64,000 nucleotides of DNA from Neorhizobium sp. SHOUNA12A (GTDB taxonomy: Bacteria > Pseudomonadota > Alphaproteobacteria > Rhizobiales > Rhizobiaceae), in the NCBI RefSeq assembly GCF_023006505.1, contig NZ_JALBGV010000027.1:1-64000 (forward strand). The letters are read 5' to 3'. The notes beneath the pieces are model-generated. The model ran no database searches, was not told where the DNA came from, and saw nothing but the letters and a program-made list of their open reading frames with translations. The translations under genes and the position numbers were made by a program. Below are positions 1 to 9,573 of the stretch, piece by piece. The stretch's first letter is position 1. Every line of letters starts with the position of its first letter.

Positions 1-269
1 CGGCATGAGCCAGCCCATCCTTCTGCGCCTCCCGCCAAGACCTCCCGGCGGAAAAACAAATCCACAAAAACAAAACCCGCCGAAAATATCGACGGGTTTG
101 TCAGCAGTCTGGGCGGGCTCAAGGCCCGCTTTTTTGTTGTGCACGGCAGATATGCCGGCCAAGCCTTGCTCCGGATCGGCATTGCACCTATCTGAAGGTC
201 AGCGAGGACGACCTCCCCCATTCGGGCAGAAACTCCGGGACGGCCCGGAAAGCACCCCAGGAGGTCATC
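1..269. other. Intergenic start of window with two hairpins, no gene
   Basis: No convincing gene lies before 270. A hairpin at 73-99 (arms AAACCCG and CGGGTTT) is followed on the minus strand by a T-rich run. A second hairpin at 112-129 is followed by six T on the plus strand. They look like oppositely oriented terminators, the second probably ending a gene left of the window. The rest is unremarkable leader up to the ribosome-binding site at about 259-264. Confidence 0.5.
112..135 (+). terminator. Rho-independent terminator of a gene left of the window
   Basis: The arms GCGGGC (113-118) and GCCCGC (124-129) enclose a five-base loop and are followed directly by TTTTTT. This is a standard intrinsic terminator on the plus strand; the gene it ends is outside the window. 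Confidence 0.65.
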
Positions 270-707
270 ATGCGCTCCACACGCGACCGTATCCGCCATG
301 CCATCAGCTTCGAACTGATCGGGCTCGCTCTCATCACACCACTCGGCTCCTTCGCCTTCGGCATGCCGGCCGCCGATATCGGCGTGGTCGGCATCGGCAG
401 CGCGACGATCGCCACTGGCTGGAACTATCTGTACAATCTCGGCTTCGACCACCTGATGCAGCGCTTTACCGGCGGCACGCAGAAAAACACCGCCATACGC
501 GTGGCGCATGCGGTGCTGTTCGAACTTGGACTGCTGATCGCGCTTCTGCCGCTGATCGCCTGGTATCTCGGTATAAGCCTCGTCCATGCGCTGACGATGG
601 ACGTGTCGTTCGCAGTCTTCTACGTGGTCTATGCCTTCGTGTTCAACTGGGCCTACGACCGGATCTTTCCGTTGCCGGAATGGCAGCGGCAGACCGAGGC
701 GGCTTAA
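270..707 (+). CDS. PACE family efflux protein (bacterial transmembrane pair)
   Basis: This 145-residue inner-membrane protein resembles the PACE (proteobacterial antimicrobial compound efflux) family. It opens with RDRIRHAISFELIGLALITP, the hallmark of the first transmembrane-pair domain, and a second copy starts near residue 74 (RVAHAVLFELGLLIALLPL). Four membrane segments and about 145 residues fit the family. Known members such as AceI export biocides like chlorhexidine by proton exchange; the substrate here is unknown. The start is set by AGGAGG upstream of ATG 270. It converges on phoB, with only a short hairpin between the two stops. Confidence 0.85.
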   Translation: MRSTRDRIRHAISFELIGLALITPLGSFAFGMPAADIGVVGIGSATIATGWNYLYNLGFDHLMQRFTGGTQKNTAIRVAHAVLFELGLLIALLPLIAWYLGISLVHALTMDVSFAVFYVVYAFVFNWAYDRIFPLPEWQRQTEAA

Positions 708-716
708 AGCCGCCTC
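696..716. terminator. Hairpin shared by convergent PACE and phoB ends
   Basis: GAGGCGGC (696-703) and GCCGCCTC (709-716) form a perfect 8-bp stem around TTAAA. The stem contains the TAA of the PACE gene and abuts the phoB stop at 717-719. There is no U-run on either side, so it may slow or block read-through rather than be a canonical terminator. Confidence 0.45.
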
Positions 717-1400
717 TCAGGATTCCATTGAATAACCCGCGCCGCGGACGGTGCGGATGACATCCTGCATATTGGAGAAGTTGAGCGCCTTCCTGAGACG
801 GCCGACATGCACGTCGACGGTGCGCTCGTCGACATAGATGTCGTGACCCCAAACGCCGTCCAGAAGCTGCGACCGCGAGAAAACGCGGCCAGGCGAGGCC
901 ATCAGGAATTCCAGCAGGCGGAACTCGGTCGGGCCAAGGCGCACTTCGCGGCTCTTGCGGTGAACGCGATGGGTTTCCCGGTCGAGTTCGATATCGCCGC
1001 AACGGAGCACGCTGGAGAGCACTTCGGGACGGGCGCGGCGAAGCATCGCCTTGACGCGGGCCATCAGTTCCGGCGTCGAGAAAGGCTTCACCACGTAGTC
1101 GTCGGCGCCGGTGGCGAGGCCGCGAACACGCTCGCTCTCCTCGCCGCGGGCCGTCAGCATGATGATCGGCAGGCGCTCCGTTTCCGGGCGCATGCGCAGC
1201 CGGCGGCAGAGTTCGATGCCGGAAACGCCGGGCAGCATCCAGTCCAGGATCAGAAGGTCGGGTACCCGCTCCTGAAGCCGAATTTCGGCTTCGTCGCCCC
1301 GCAAAACGGTATCGACCTCATAACCCTCGGCTTCCAGATTGTAACGAAGAAGCACGCTCAGCGCTTCTTCGTCTTCTACGACAGCGATTTTCGGCAGCAT
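717..1400 (-). CDS. phoB: Phosphate regulon response regulator PhoB
   Basis: PhoB is the transcription factor of the phosphate-starvation response; it is phosphorylated by PhoR and binds PHO boxes. The 227 residues comprise a receiver domain with acidic residues D10/E11, phospho-acceptor D53 in LILDWMLPG and the switch lysine in VVKPFS, then an OmpR-type winged-helix domain ending in the recognition region DERTVDVHVGRLRKAL. Length is normal for the family. It is the last gene of the phoR-pst-phoU-phoB run, 21 bp after phoU, and so is probably autoregulated from the PHO box before pstS as well as from internal promoters. Confidence 0.97.
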   Translation of the reverse strand: MLPKIAVVEDEEALSVLLRYNLEAEGYEVDTVLRGDEAEIRLQERVPDLLILDWMLPGVSGIELCRRLRMRPETERLPIIMLTARGEESERVRGLATGADDYVVKPFSTPELMARVKAMLRRARPEVLSSVLRCGDIELDRETHRVHRKSREVRLGPTEFRLLEFLMASPGRVFSRSQLLDGVWGHDIYVDERTVDVHVGRLRKALNFSNMQDVIRTVRGAGYSMES

Positions 1401-1421
1401 TCGTGGCCTGCTCCGTCAGTT

Positions 1422-2135
1422 CTATTCGGTGATCGCGCCGAGCGTGTTCGACGAGTCGTCCTTCGGACGGTCGCCTTCCGGCTGGGCGCCCGTCGTCATG
1501 TAGTAGATGGTCTCGGCGATATTGGTGGCGTGGTCGCCGATACGCTCGATGTTCTTGGCGCAGAACAGCAGATGCGTGCAGGTGGTGATGTTGCGCGGAT
1601 CCTCCATCATGTAGGTGAGGAGCTCGCGGAACAGCGAGGTGTACATCGCGTCGATTTCCTCGTCGCGGCTGCGGATCGCCTCGGCCTTCTCCGCCGAACG
1701 CGTCGAATAGACGTCGAGGACGTCCTTGAGCTGCACGAGGGCGAGATCGGAGAGATGCTCCAGACCGCGGGCGAGCTTGCGTGGCACGCCGGTGCCCTGA
1801 ACCGCGATGACGCGCTTGGCGGTGTTCTTGCCGAGGTCGCCGACGCGCTCCAGATCAGAGGCGATGCGCAGCGAACCGACGATCTCGCGAAGGTCAGCCG
1901 CAACCGGCTGGCGGCGGGCGATCGTGATGATCGCCTTGTCGCCGATCTCGCGCTCGGCGTGATCGAGGATCACGTCGTCGGAGATGACCTTCTGGGCGAG
2001 TGCGGCGTCGGAATTGACCAGCGCGCGCACGGCGTCCGAGCACATCTGCTCGGCGAGGCCGCCCATTTCGGAGATACGGCGGCTCAGGTATTTCAGTTCG
2101 TCGTCATAAGCCGACAGGATATGGGTCGATGCCAT
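1422..2135 (-). CDS. phoU: Phosphate signalling protein PhoU
   Basis: PhoU couples the state of the PstSCAB transporter to the PhoR kinase and holds the Pho regulon off when phosphate is plentiful. The 237-residue cytoplasmic protein has the expected tandem three-helix PhoU repeats. Metal-binding-type motifs are visible, such as DEEIDAMYTSLFRELLTYM with a following NIERIGDHATNIAE. The short polar tail after NIAETIYYM is variable in the family. The start at 2135 follows GAGG. It lies 45 bp after pstB and just before phoB. Confidence 0.97.
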   Translation of the reverse strand: MASTHILSAYDDELKYLSRRISEMGGLAEQMCSDAVRALVNSDAALAQKVISDDVILDHAEREIGDKAIITIARRQPVAADLREIVGSLRIASDLERVGDLGKNTAKRVIAVQGTGVPRKLARGLEHLSDLALVQLKDVLDVYSTRSAEKAEAIRSRDEEIDAMYTSLFRELLTYMMEDPRNITTCTHLLFCAKNIERIGDHATNIAETIYYMTTGAQPEGDRPKDDSSNTLGAITE

Positions 2136-2180
2136 CTTCTAGTCCTCAAAATTGATTTTCAGGCGGCACAGTCGGCTGGA

Positions 2181-2996
2181 TCAGCCGAAGCGGCCCATGA
2201 TGTAATCCTGGGTGCGCTGGTCGTCGGGATTGGTGAACATCTTGTCGGTGTCGTTCTCCTCGACGAGCTGGCCGAGATGGAACATGGCGGTGCGCTGCGA
2301 GACGCGGGCAGCCTGCTGCATCGAGTGCGTCACGATGACGATCGTGTAGTTGGCACGCAGTTCATGGATGAGTTCTTCGACCTTGGCGGTCGCGATCGGA
2401 TCGAGAGCCGAGCAGGGTTCGTCCATGAGGATGACTTCCGGCGACACGGCGATCGCGCGGGCGATGCACAGACGCTGCTGCTGGCCGCCGGAGAGGCCGG
2501 TGCCGGATTCATGCAGACGATCCTTGACTTCAGTCCAGAGACCGGCGCGCTGCAGGCTCGCCTCGACGATCTGATCCATGTCGGCCTTGTTCTTGGAAAG
2601 GCCGTGGATGCGCGGACCGTAGGAAATGTTCTCGTAGATGGTCTTCGGGAACGGGTTCGGCTTCTGGAAAACCATGCCGACGCGGGCGCGAAGTTCCACG
2701 ACGTCGATGTTATTGTCGTAGATATCGTCCGTGTCGAGGGTGATCTTGCCGGTGACGCGGCAATTCTCGATCGTGTCGTTCATGCGGTTGAGGCAGCGCA
2801 GGAAGGTGGACTTGCCGCAACCGGAAGGACCGATGAGAGCCGTCACAGTGTTTTCGCGGACGTTGAGGTTCACGTCGAAAAGCGCACGCTTTTCGCCGTA
2901 ATAAACCGAAACGTCCTTACCGATCATCTTGTGGGAAGCATCGCTCATCTTTTGGTCCAGCGCCTTTTCTACTGCCGATTCTGACATCATATTCAT
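2181..2996 (-). CDS. pstB: Phosphate ABC transporter ATP-binding protein PstB
   Basis: PstB is the ATPase of the high-affinity phosphate importer. It shows Walker [10 protein letters not shown], the Q-loop at VFQKPNPFP, the ABC signature LSGGQQQR, Walker B VILMDEP and the switch histidine in IVTHSM. The usual family length is near 260 residues; the start at 2996 gives 271. AAGGAG at about 3004-3009 is seven bases from ATG 2996 but only one from the alternative ATG 3002, so 2996 is preferred. It follows the pstA stop by 13 bp. Confidence 0.96.
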   Translation of the reverse strand: MNMMSESAVEKALDQKMSDASHKMIGKDVSVYYGEKRALFDVNLNVRENTVTALIGPSGCGKSTFLRCLNRMNDTIENCRVTGKITLDTDDIYDNNIDVVELRARVGMVFQKPNPFPKTIYENISYGPRIHGLSKNKADMDQIVEASLQRAGLWTEVKDRLHESGTGLSGGQQQRLCIARAIAVSPEVILMDEPCSALDPIATAKVEELIHELRANYTIVIVTHSMQQAARVSQRTAMFHLGQLVEENDTDKMFTNPDDQRTQDYIMGRFG

Positions 2997-3009
2997 TGTC
3001 ATACTCCTT

Positions 3010-4329
3010 CTACCAGCGCCGCTCGAAGCGACGCCGCAAGAGAATTGCGCCAACATTCATTAGGATGAGAAACAGGAGCAGGATGATGATTGCTCCCGAG
3101 GTACGCTCGACGAACGCGCGCTCAGCTTCGTTCGCCCACATGTAGATCTGGACCGGCAGCGCCGTCGACGGGTCGAGCGGCGTGGTCGGATAGTTGGCAA
3201 CGAATGCCACCATGCCGATCAGGAGCAGCGGTGCGGTTTCGCCAAGGGCATGGGCCAGGCCGATGATGGTGCCGGTCAGGATGCCCGGCATGGCAAGCGG
3301 CAGGACATGGTGGAAGATCGTCTGCATCTTCGAGGCGCCGAGCCCGAGGGCGGCAGCACGGATCGAAGGCGGCACGGCCTTCAAGGCGGCGCGCGTCGCG
3401 ATGATGATCGTCGGCAGCGTCATGAGGGTGAGCACCAGACCACCAACGAAGGAGGCCGAGCGCGGCAGGCCCATGAAGTTGACGAACACCGCCAGACCGA
3501 GCAGACCGTAGACGATCGAGGGAACGGCCGCGAGATTGTTGATGTTCACCTCGATCAGATCGGTGAACTTGTTCTTCGGGGCAAATTCCTCGAGATAGAT
3601 CGAAGCAGCGACGCCGATCGGCAGCGCCAGGACAAGCACGATCAGCATCATGTAGAACGAGCCGATGAGTGCGACGCCGACACCGGCTGCTTCCGGACGG
3701 CTCGATGCGCCGTTGACGAAAATGCCGCCGTTGAAGTGCTTGGCGAGGGCTCCGCTGTCGGAGAGCTGTGTCATCCAGCCGAGCTGCTGGTCGTTGATCT
3801 TGCGGTTCTCCTGGCTGACATCGAGGTCGATCTGGCCCTTGTAGGCCGAGTCGATATCGCCGGAAGCAAGCAGTCTTACCGTCTGCGTCGTGCCGATGAT
3901 CGCCGGATTGGCGATGACCAGGTCACGCAGCTGAACACGGACACCATCCGACAGCATCTGGCCGACCGCGCGGGCCGCGACACGGTCATCGACGCTGACG
4001 TTGAGCAGCTTGGCGAGAGCGTTGCGGGCGACGACCGGATAGTTGGCCGTCATCAGCTTCTGCGGATTGGTGGCACGTTCGTTCTGCGGGTCGATGATCT
4101 GCTGCGAGAACTCGACCGGCATGGTGATCATGGTCTGCTGGAAGGCGGTGTAACCCTTGGAGACCACCGACCACAGGAGAAGCATCAGGAAGATGATGCC
4201 GAAGGAAAGCGCGGCGATGCCATAGGCACGGAAGCGACGCTCGGCGGCGTAACGGCGCTTGATGCCGATATCGCGACGGACGGACTTGGCCCTGGAGATG
4301 CCGGCGGCGGGAGAAACCACATCGGTCAT
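3010..4329 (-). CDS. pstA: Phosphate ABC transporter permease PstA
   Basis: PstA is the second membrane subunit of the phosphate importer. The 439-residue protein is of the long rhizobial type: a cytoplasmic N-terminus, one membrane segment ([21 protein letters not shown]), a periplasmic region of roughly 170 residues, then the MetI-like permease domain. The permease domain has the coupling-helix motif [22 protein letters not shown]. coli PstA is about 296 residues, so the extra periplasmic part is a real difference. The ATG at 4329 overlaps the pstC stop as ATGA, indicating coupled translation. Confidence 0.95.
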   Translation of the reverse strand: MTDVVSPAAGISRAKSVRRDIGIKRRYAAERRFRAYGIAALSFGIIFLMLLLWSVVSKGYTAFQQTMITMPVEFSQQIIDPQNERATNPQKLMTANYPVVARNALAKLLNVSVDDRVAARAVGQMLSDGVRVQLRDLVIANPAIIGTTQTVRLLASGDIDSAYKGQIDLDVSQENRKINDQQLGWMTQLSDSGALAKHFNGGIFVNGASSRPEAAGVGVALIGSFYMMLIVLVLALPIGVAASIYLEEFAPKNKFTDLIEVNINNLAAVPSIVYGLLGLAVFVNFMGLPRSASFVGGLVLTLMTLPTIIIATRAALKAVPPSIRAAALGLGASKMQTIFHHVLPLAMPGILTGTIIGLAHALGETAPLLLIGMVAFVANYPTTPLDPSTALPVQIYMWANEAERAFVERTSGAIIILLLFLILMNVGAILLRRRFERRW

Positions 4330-5810
4330 TCGTACTGCTCCCGGTATTTGCGCACGATATAAAGCGCGTAGATGTTGAGGCAAAGCGTGATGGCGAAAAG
4401 CGTGATGCCAAGCGCGAAGGCAACCAGGGTCTGCGGCGAGGTGAACTCAAGGTCACCCGTCAGCTGATTGACGATCTTGACGGTCACGGTCGTCATCGGC
4501 TCGAAGGGGTTGATCTGCAGGCGGGCGGCGACACCGGCCGCAAGCACGACGATCATGGTCTCGCCGACGGCGCGCGATGCGGTCATCAGGAGTGCACCGA
4601 CGATGCCCGGCAGAGCGGCCGGCAGGACGACCTTCTTGATGGTTTCCGAACGGGTGGCGCCGAGGCCGAGCGAGCCGTCACGCAGGGCACGCGGCACCGC
4701 CGTGATGATATCGTCGGACAGCGAGGAGACGTAGGGGATCAGCATGATGCCCATGACGAAGCCGGCGGTCAGAACGCTCTGTGCCTGAATGAAGTTAGCA
4801 TAGTCGCCGGTGACGAGGCCGTTCAGCTGCGAGGAGATATCGCGCAGGAACGGGCCGACGGTCGTCAAGGCGAAGAAGCCGTAGACGATGGTCGGAATGC
4901 CGGCGAGCACTTCGAGCAAAGGCTTCGCAACCGAGCGGACCTTCGGCGAGGCGTATTCCGACATATAGATTGCCGAAAAGAGGCCGATCGGAACCGCGAA
5001 GAGCATCGCGACGAAACCGATATAGAGCGTACCGAGCAGCAGCGGAATAAGGCCGAACTGACCTTCGGAGCCGCCAGAACCGGCAGCAGCAAAACGCGGA
5101 TCCCATACCGTGCCGAAGAAGAATTCCCAGGCGGGAATAGCGGTGAAGAAGTGGGCCGCTTCGGTCAGCATCGAGGCGACGATGCCGATCGTGGTCAGAA
5201 TGGCGATCGAGGAGGCGACGACGAGGCTGCCGAGAACCACCTTTTCCACTCGGTTGCGGGCGCGGAAGCGCGGCGCAATCTGACGATAGGCGAAGAACGC
5301 CCCGCCGATGGAAACCGCCAGCACGACGATCGTCATGAGGATGCGGCTGACGAAGGTCATCCTGTTCAGGACCGCGGCGGCCTTGACCATGAAGGGCTGG
5401 GGATCGCCCGCAAGCGGAACGCCCTTGGCCCCAAGCGCAGCACGCAGCTCGACTGGATTATTCTCGACGCGGGCAATCTCGTCGCCGGTCAGCGCATTCA
5501 TGCCTCGGGCGATCGAAGTGATCATGCCGTAGCTCAGGCCCTGCTCGGCCTGCGATTGGGTTTTCACCTCCTCAGGAAACGCACCGCGGACCGAGGAGCT
5601 GATATAGATCGGGCTGGCGACCAGCCAGACAAAGAGAATGACGACGGCCGGCAGGATCGCCCAGACAGCGACAAAAGAACCGTAATATCCGGGCCGTGAA
5701 TGAAGTTTGGAGGAAATCCCTCCGACCAGTGCCATTGAATACCGGGCACCGGTGACGTAACCGGCTATGCCGATTATTGCCAAAATCAATAATATTAGTG
5801 ATGTGTTCAT
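4326..5810 (-). CDS. pstC: Phosphate ABC transporter permease PstC
   Basis: PstC is the first membrane subunit of the phosphate importer. The protein is about 494 residues, longer than E. coli PstC (about 319). Extra N-terminal membrane segments and a periplasmic region precede the permease domain, whose coupling motif is LGLGATRSETIKKVVLPAA. The start could be ATG 5810 or 5813; GGGGA is better spaced for 5810. It is separated from pstS by a strong terminator and about 190 bp, so it probably depends on partial read-through or on its own promoter. Confidence 0.94.
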   Translation of the reverse strand: MNTSLILLILAIIGIAGYVTGARYSMALVGGISSKLHSRPGYYGSFVAVWAILPAVVILFVWLVASPIYISSSVRGAFPEEVKTQSQAEQGLSYGMITSIARGMNALTGDEIARVENNPVELRAALGAKGVPLAGDPQPFMVKAAAVLNRMTFVSRILMTIVVLAVSIGGAFFAYRQIAPRFRARNRVEKVVLGSLVVASSIAILTTIGIVASMLTEAAHFFTAIPAWEFFFGTVWDPRFAAAGSGGSEGQFGLIPLLLGTLYIGFVAMLFAVPIGLFSAIYMSEYASPKVRSVAKPLLEVLAGIPTIVYGFFALTTVGPFLRDISSQLNGLVTGDYANFIQAQSVLTAGFVMGIMLIPYVSSLSDDIITAVPRALRDGSLGLGATRSETIKKVVLPAALPGIVGALLMTASRAVGETMIVVLAAGVAARLQINPFEPMTTVTVKIVNQLTGDLEFTSPQTLVAFALGITLFAITLCLNIYALYIVRKYREQYE

Positions 5811-5961
5811 CATAATCCCCCGGCGTACCGCTTTCGGCGGCAACCCATCACCGCCCAGCTCCGTTCATCGGAACCGATCGCATTCGCCATCGCGCACTGC
5901 GCAACACCATCGCCACAAAACCGACGATTCCGCCGATGCAAAGGCCATCGATCGGAAGAGA

Positions 5962-5989
5962 AAACGGCGCCGCCAAAAGCGGCGCCGTT
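5962..5989 (-). terminator. Terminator/attenuator between pstS and pstC
   Basis: The arms AACGGCGCCGC (5963-5973) and GCGGCGCCGTT (5979-5989) form a perfect 11-bp stem with a five-base loop. On the minus strand the stem is followed by TTTTCTCTT. It lies only seven bases beyond the pstS stop. It would let the binding protein be made in excess over the membrane subunits, a common arrangement in ABC importers. Confidence 0.85.
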
Positions 5990-5996
5990 CTTTGGA

Positions 5997-7031
5997 TTAC
6001 ATGGTCTTGCCAGCGGCAAAGTCCTTGCGGCCCTGTTCGCGCTGTGCGTCAGGAGCAGCAACCAGGCCGTACTCGATGAGCGGCGAGTCAGGGCCGATCA
6101 TGTCGTCGGAAAGGAAGAACTCGACGTATTCCTTGAGGCCCGGAACGACGCCCAGGTGAGCCTTCTTCACGTAGAAGAACAGCGGACGGGAAACCGGGTA
6201 GGTGCCGTCGGCGATGGTGGCCGAGGTCGGCTTGATGCCGCGCATGGTGGCGACCTTCAGCTTGTCGGCATTGTTTTCGTAGAAGGCGAGGCCGAACACA
6301 CCGACGCCGGTCTTGTTGGCAGCGATACGAGCGAGGGTCTCGGTGTAGTCGCCGTCGATGTCCACGGCAACGCCGTCCTTGCGAACAGCAACGCAGGCTT
6401 TGGCCTGGGCAGCCTTGTCAGCGATTTCCTTGGCGATGACGTCGGTTGCACCGGCATCCTTGCAGCCTGCGGCCAAAACGTTCAGTTCGAAAACTTCGCG
6501 GGTGCCGTGCTTTTCGCCCGGGATGTAGGCGGCGATCGGACCCTTCGGAAGCGTCGGATTGATGTCCGACCAGTTCTTGTAGGGGTTGGCGACGAGTTTG
6601 CCGTCAACAACGACCTGAGCGGCGAGAGCCTTGTAGAGGTCCTTCGGCTCGAGTTTCATGTCGCCGTTGCTGCTGGCGGTCGCGAAAACGATACCGTCGT
6701 AACCGATGCGGATTTCCTGGATGTCGGTGACGCCGGCTGCCTTGCAGGCTTCGGCTTCAGACTTGTTGATCGGGCGAGAAGCGTTTGCAACGTCGATCGT
6801 GGCTTCGCCAACGCCCTTGCAGAATTCCTTGAGGCCGGCGCCGGTGCCGCCCGACTCGACGATCGGGGTCTTGAACTTCGGGAAGGCTTCACCGAAGGAT
6901 TCGGCGACGATCTTCGCATAGGGAAGAACGGTGGAGGACCCGGCAACCTGGACCTGGTCGCGTGCAGCGGCGGCGCCGGCAAACGCAACGGAGGCCACCA
7001 AGGCAGCTGCAGAGAGTTTAAGGATGTTCAT
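5997..7031 (-). CDS. pstS: Phosphate-binding periplasmic protein PstS
   Basis: PstS captures phosphate in the periplasm for PstCAB. The 344-residue precursor has a clear signal peptide (NILKLSAAALVASVAFAG, cleaved near AAA-RD). The mature protein begins with VQVAGSSTVLPYAK, the phosphate-binding loop typical of PstS, and also has ESGGTGAGLKEFCKG and PGEKHGTREVFE. The start at 7031 has GGGAG upstream. A three-repeat PHO box lies 100-130 bp upstream, so expression should be strongly PhoB-dependent. Confidence 0.97.
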   Translation of the reverse strand: MNILKLSAAALVASVAFAGAAAARDQVQVAGSSTVLPYAKIVAESFGEAFPKFKTPIVESGGTGAGLKEFCKGVGEATIDVANASRPINKSEAEACKAAGVTDIQEIRIGYDGIVFATASSNGDMKLEPKDLYKALAAQVVVDGKLVANPYKNWSDINPTLPKGPIAAYIPGEKHGTREVFELNVLAAGCKDAGATDVIAKEIADKAAQAKACVAVRKDGVAVDIDGDYTETLARIAANKTGVGVFGLAFYENNADKLKVATMRGIKPTSATIADGTYPVSRPLFFYVKKAHLGVVPGLKEYVEFFLSDDMIGPDSPLIEYGLVAAPDAQREQGRKDFAAGKTM

Positions 7032-7134
7032 GAGGAATCTCCCGTCATGGGCTTGTGTGAATGCGGACGGCGCTGGCTCTCGCTCTCGCCAACGCTCGGC
7101 CCGCTTGTCTTAGCCGCTGTAGCACCTCTCTTTT

Positions 7135-7163
7135 ATGTCAGTTCGGTGAAACATTTGTGACAT
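7135..7163 (-). promoter_or_regulatory. PHO box with three direct repeats upstream of pstS
   Basis: Read on the minus strand, three 7-base units with 4-base spacers follow one another at 11-bp pitch: ATGTCAC (7163-7157), GTTTCAC (7152-7146) and CTGACAT (7141-7135). The known PHO box unit is CTGTCAT repeated with 11-bp spacing. The array lies before pstS in the right orientation, as expected for PhoB-activated transcription. Confidence 0.85.
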
Positions 7164-7225
7164 ATCAAGTATTTGATATTTAAACGGAAATGCAATGCAC
7201 AGCTTTGCAGAGAGAGCCCTTTATG

Positions 7226-8527
7226 TCAGAATCTGACGGTGAACTCGCTTCCCTTGCCGACTTCCGACTTCACGATCAGACGTGCTCTGTGGCGGGTCAG
7301 GATGTGCTTGACGATTGCAAGGCCTAGGCCCGTGCCTTTCTTGGAACGGCTGTCGGCCACGCTGACCCGGTAGAAGCGCTCGGTAAGCCGCGGAACGTGC
7401 TCGGCCGGAATGCCCGGCCCCTGGTCGACAACGGTCACTTCCACCGGATCGGAGGCGCCGTTGCGCAGATAGACGTCCACGAACTTGCCTTCCTGGCCGT
7501 ATTTGCAGGCGTTCTCGATCAGGTTTTCGAAAACCTGGACGAGCTCGTCGCGATCGCCCAGAACCTCCACCTTGCCTTCCGGCAGGTGCGTGCGGATCTC
7601 TACCCCGAGATCGTCGGCGAGCGGTACGAGCGCATCCCGCACATGACCGATCAGCGGCTTCAGGTCGATCGTCTGGTCCGGAGCGATATGGGATTTGAGC
7701 TCCAGGCGCGACAGCGACATGAGATCGTCGACAAGGCGGCTCATGCGCGTCGCTTGGTCGAACATGATGGCGAGGAACCGCTCGTGCGCGGCCGGATCGG
7801 AGCGCGCCGGCCCCTGCAGGGTCTCGATGAACCCTCGCAGCGACGCAAGCGGGGTGCGCAGTTCATGGCTGGCATTGGCCACGAAATCGGAGCGCATCCG
7901 GTCGATGCGGCGCAACTCCGAAATATCCCTGAAAGAGAGGAGATAGAGCTTCTGCACCACGTCTTCCGAGCTTTGCTGCATCGGCTGACCAAGATCGATG
8001 GGTGCGATGCGCAGGGTATAGACACGCTCGGAGGGCAGCCGCTCGGAATGCTCGATCTGGTTCGGCTCGTCGGTGGCGATGGTTTCCCGCACCATGTCGA
8101 GAATGCCGGGCGACCGCAGCCGGGCCGAAAGGTGCAATCCGGGCGAAAGGGTACCAAAGGCCTTCTCGGCAGCCTTATTCTGGTAGAGCACCGTTATATC
8201 CTCGCCCAGCACGAAAGCCGGAATATCGAGCGCACTGAGCGTTGCGGCCACCTGAGGCAGCGGCTGGAAATCCGGCTGCTCTTCCTCAACGATCTCCGGG
8301 ACCGGCGGCGGAAGGACGACGGGCTTGCGCCCGACAACGACCAGCACCAGCAGCAGCCAGCCGACGAGCACGCCCACCCAATCCATTCCGACCAGGAACG
8401 CGATCGTTGCCAGAAGGGTCAGAAGCAGCAACAGCGGTCGCTCCTGCCGAGCCCTCGCAGCAAGCGTGCCCAGACCCCGACGCCATTTCTCCAGTACCGA
8501 CCCCACAGACAGACTCGCAGCTTTCAC
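7226..8527 (-). CDS. phoR: Phosphate regulon sensor histidine kinase PhoR
   Basis: PhoR phosphorylates PhoB during phosphate limitation. The protein is 433 residues: an N-terminal membrane hairpin (about 31-66), a PAS domain (about 93-200), a HisKA domain with phospho-acceptor H221 in [13 protein letters not shown], and a HATPase domain with the N box ([11 protein letters not shown]), DQGPGIP and [11 protein letters not shown]. There is no large periplasmic domain, as is usual for PhoR, which senses through PstSCAB-PhoU. The likely start is GTG 8527, but the ribosome-binding site is poor, so the first few residues are uncertain. It is 194 bp from pstS and divergent from ppk2. Confidence 0.93.
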   Translation of the reverse strand: MKAASLSVGSVLEKWRRGLGTLAARARQERPLLLLLTLLATIAFLVGMDWVGVLVGWLLLVLVVVGRKPVVLPPPVPEIVEEEQPDFQPLPQVAATLSALDIPAFVLGEDITVLYQNKAAEKAFGTLSPGLHLSARLRSPGILDMVRETIATDEPNQIEHSERLPSERVYTLRIAPIDLGQPMQQSSEDVVQKLYLLSFRDISELRRIDRMRSDFVANASHELRTPLASLRGFIETLQGPARSDPAAHERFLAIMFDQATRMSRLVDDLMSLSRLELKSHIAPDQTIDLKPLIGHVRDALVPLADDLGVEIRTHLPEGKVEVLGDRDELVQVFENLIENACKYGQEGKFVDVYLRNGASDPVEVTVVDQGPGIPAEHVPRLTERFYRVSVADSRSKKGTGLGLAIVKHILTRHRARLIVKSEVGKGSEFTVRF

Positions 8528-8688
8528 AGGTTGAACACGCGCTCATATATCCCCTGCATGACAGATATACATCGCTTCCGAGTGCGCATCGCAAAAATGA
8601 CGCTATCCGGACTGTAGCGGAATTTCCAACTTGCGTTACATATCGGCTACCGCCCCCATGCGGCGGATCGATCGGAGGGAGCACTATC

Positions 8689-9570
8689 ATGGCGGATGAG
8701 ACCGAAAGCCGGGCAGTCGATATCGACATCAACGGCAAGCTCAAGCGGTTCGATATCGATGACCCGGCGTTACCGGCCTGGATCGAGGAACGTGCTCTTG
8801 GCTCCGGCGGATATCCCCATGACGATAAGCTGGACAAGGACAAATACGCAAAGCAGCTCGAAAAGCTGCAAGTCGAGCTCGTCAAGGTGCAGTTCTGGCT
8901 GAAGGCGACCGGCAAGCGGATGATGGCGCTGTTCGAGGGGCGTGATGCGGCCGGCAAGGGCGGCACGATCTTTTCGATCAATGCCTATCTCAATCCGCGT
9001 TCGGCCCGCGTGGTGGCGCTCAACAAACCGACGGAGACCGAGGCCGGCCAGTGGTATTTCCAGCGCTACATCTCGCATTTCCCGACCTCAGGGGAGATCG
9101 TGCTCTTCGACCGCTCCTGGTATAACCGGGCCGGCGTCGAGCCGGTGATGGGCTTCTGCACGCCGGAGCAGTACAAGGATTTCATGAAGGCGGTGCCGCG
9201 CTTCGAAGACACGATTTCCGACGAAGGCATCATCTTCTTCAAATTCTGGCTGGATATCGGCCGCGAGATGCAGCTCAAGCGTTTTCATGACCGGCGCCAC
9301 GATCCGCTCAAGATCTGGAAACTGTCGCCGATGGATATCGCCGCATTCAACAAGTGGGACGCCTATACCGAGAAGCGCGACGCGATGCTCGAAAAAACCC
9401 ACAACAAGGAGACGCCATGGGCCGTCGTGCGGGCCAACGACAAGCGCCGCGCCCGCCTCAACGTCATCCGCCACATCCTGCTATCGCTCGACTATGAGGG
9501 CAAGGACAAGGACGCTGTCGGCGAGATCGACGACAAGATCTTCGGTTTCGGCCCGAAATTCCTGAAATAG
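8689..9570 (+). CDS. ppk2: Polyphosphate kinase 2 (PPK2)
   Basis: PPK2 enzymes transfer phosphate between polyphosphate and nucleoside diphosphates. The 293-residue protein matches the single-domain class I type in length. It has the Walker A-like loop [11 protein letters not shown], the Walker B region [17 protein letters not shown] and the lid motif [15 protein letters not shown]. The ATG at 8689 has CGGAGGGA at the proper distance; reading frame further upstream is not needed. Its position back to back with phoR suggests a role in storing or recovering phosphate, but a clear PHO box for it is not visible. Confidence 0.95.
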   Translation: MADETESRAVDIDINGKLKRFDIDDPALPAWIEERALGSGGYPHDDKLDKDKYAKQLEKLQVELVKVQFWLKATGKRMMALFEGRDAAGKGGTIFSINAYLNPRSARVVALNKPTETEAGQWYFQRYISHFPTSGEIVLFDRSWYNRAGVEPVMGFCTPEQYKDFMKAVPRFEDTISDEGIIFFKFWLDIGREMQLKRFHDRRHDPLKIWKLSPMDIAAFNKWDAYTEKRDAMLEKTHNKETPWAVVRANDKRRARLNVIRHILLSLDYEGKDKDAVGEIDDKIFGFGPKFLK

Positions 9571-9573
9571 ACC

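Noticed and set aside
807..2984. A very long plus-strand open frame (725 codons) across phoB, phoU and pstB
   Set aside because: It is antisense to three clear genes. Its composition (many Asp, Arg, His, Gly, Val) is typical of the mirror frame of high-GC genes and it has no recognisable domain.
6156..7160. Plus-strand open frame covering pstS and the PHO box
   Set aside because: It is the mirror frame of pstS, with no start signal and low-complexity Gly/Val/Asp composition.
8242..8688. N-terminal extension of PPK2 by about 150 residues
   Set aside because: The extension overlaps phoR on the opposite strand, is not part of the PPK2 family, and the ATG at 8689 has a strong ribosome-binding site.
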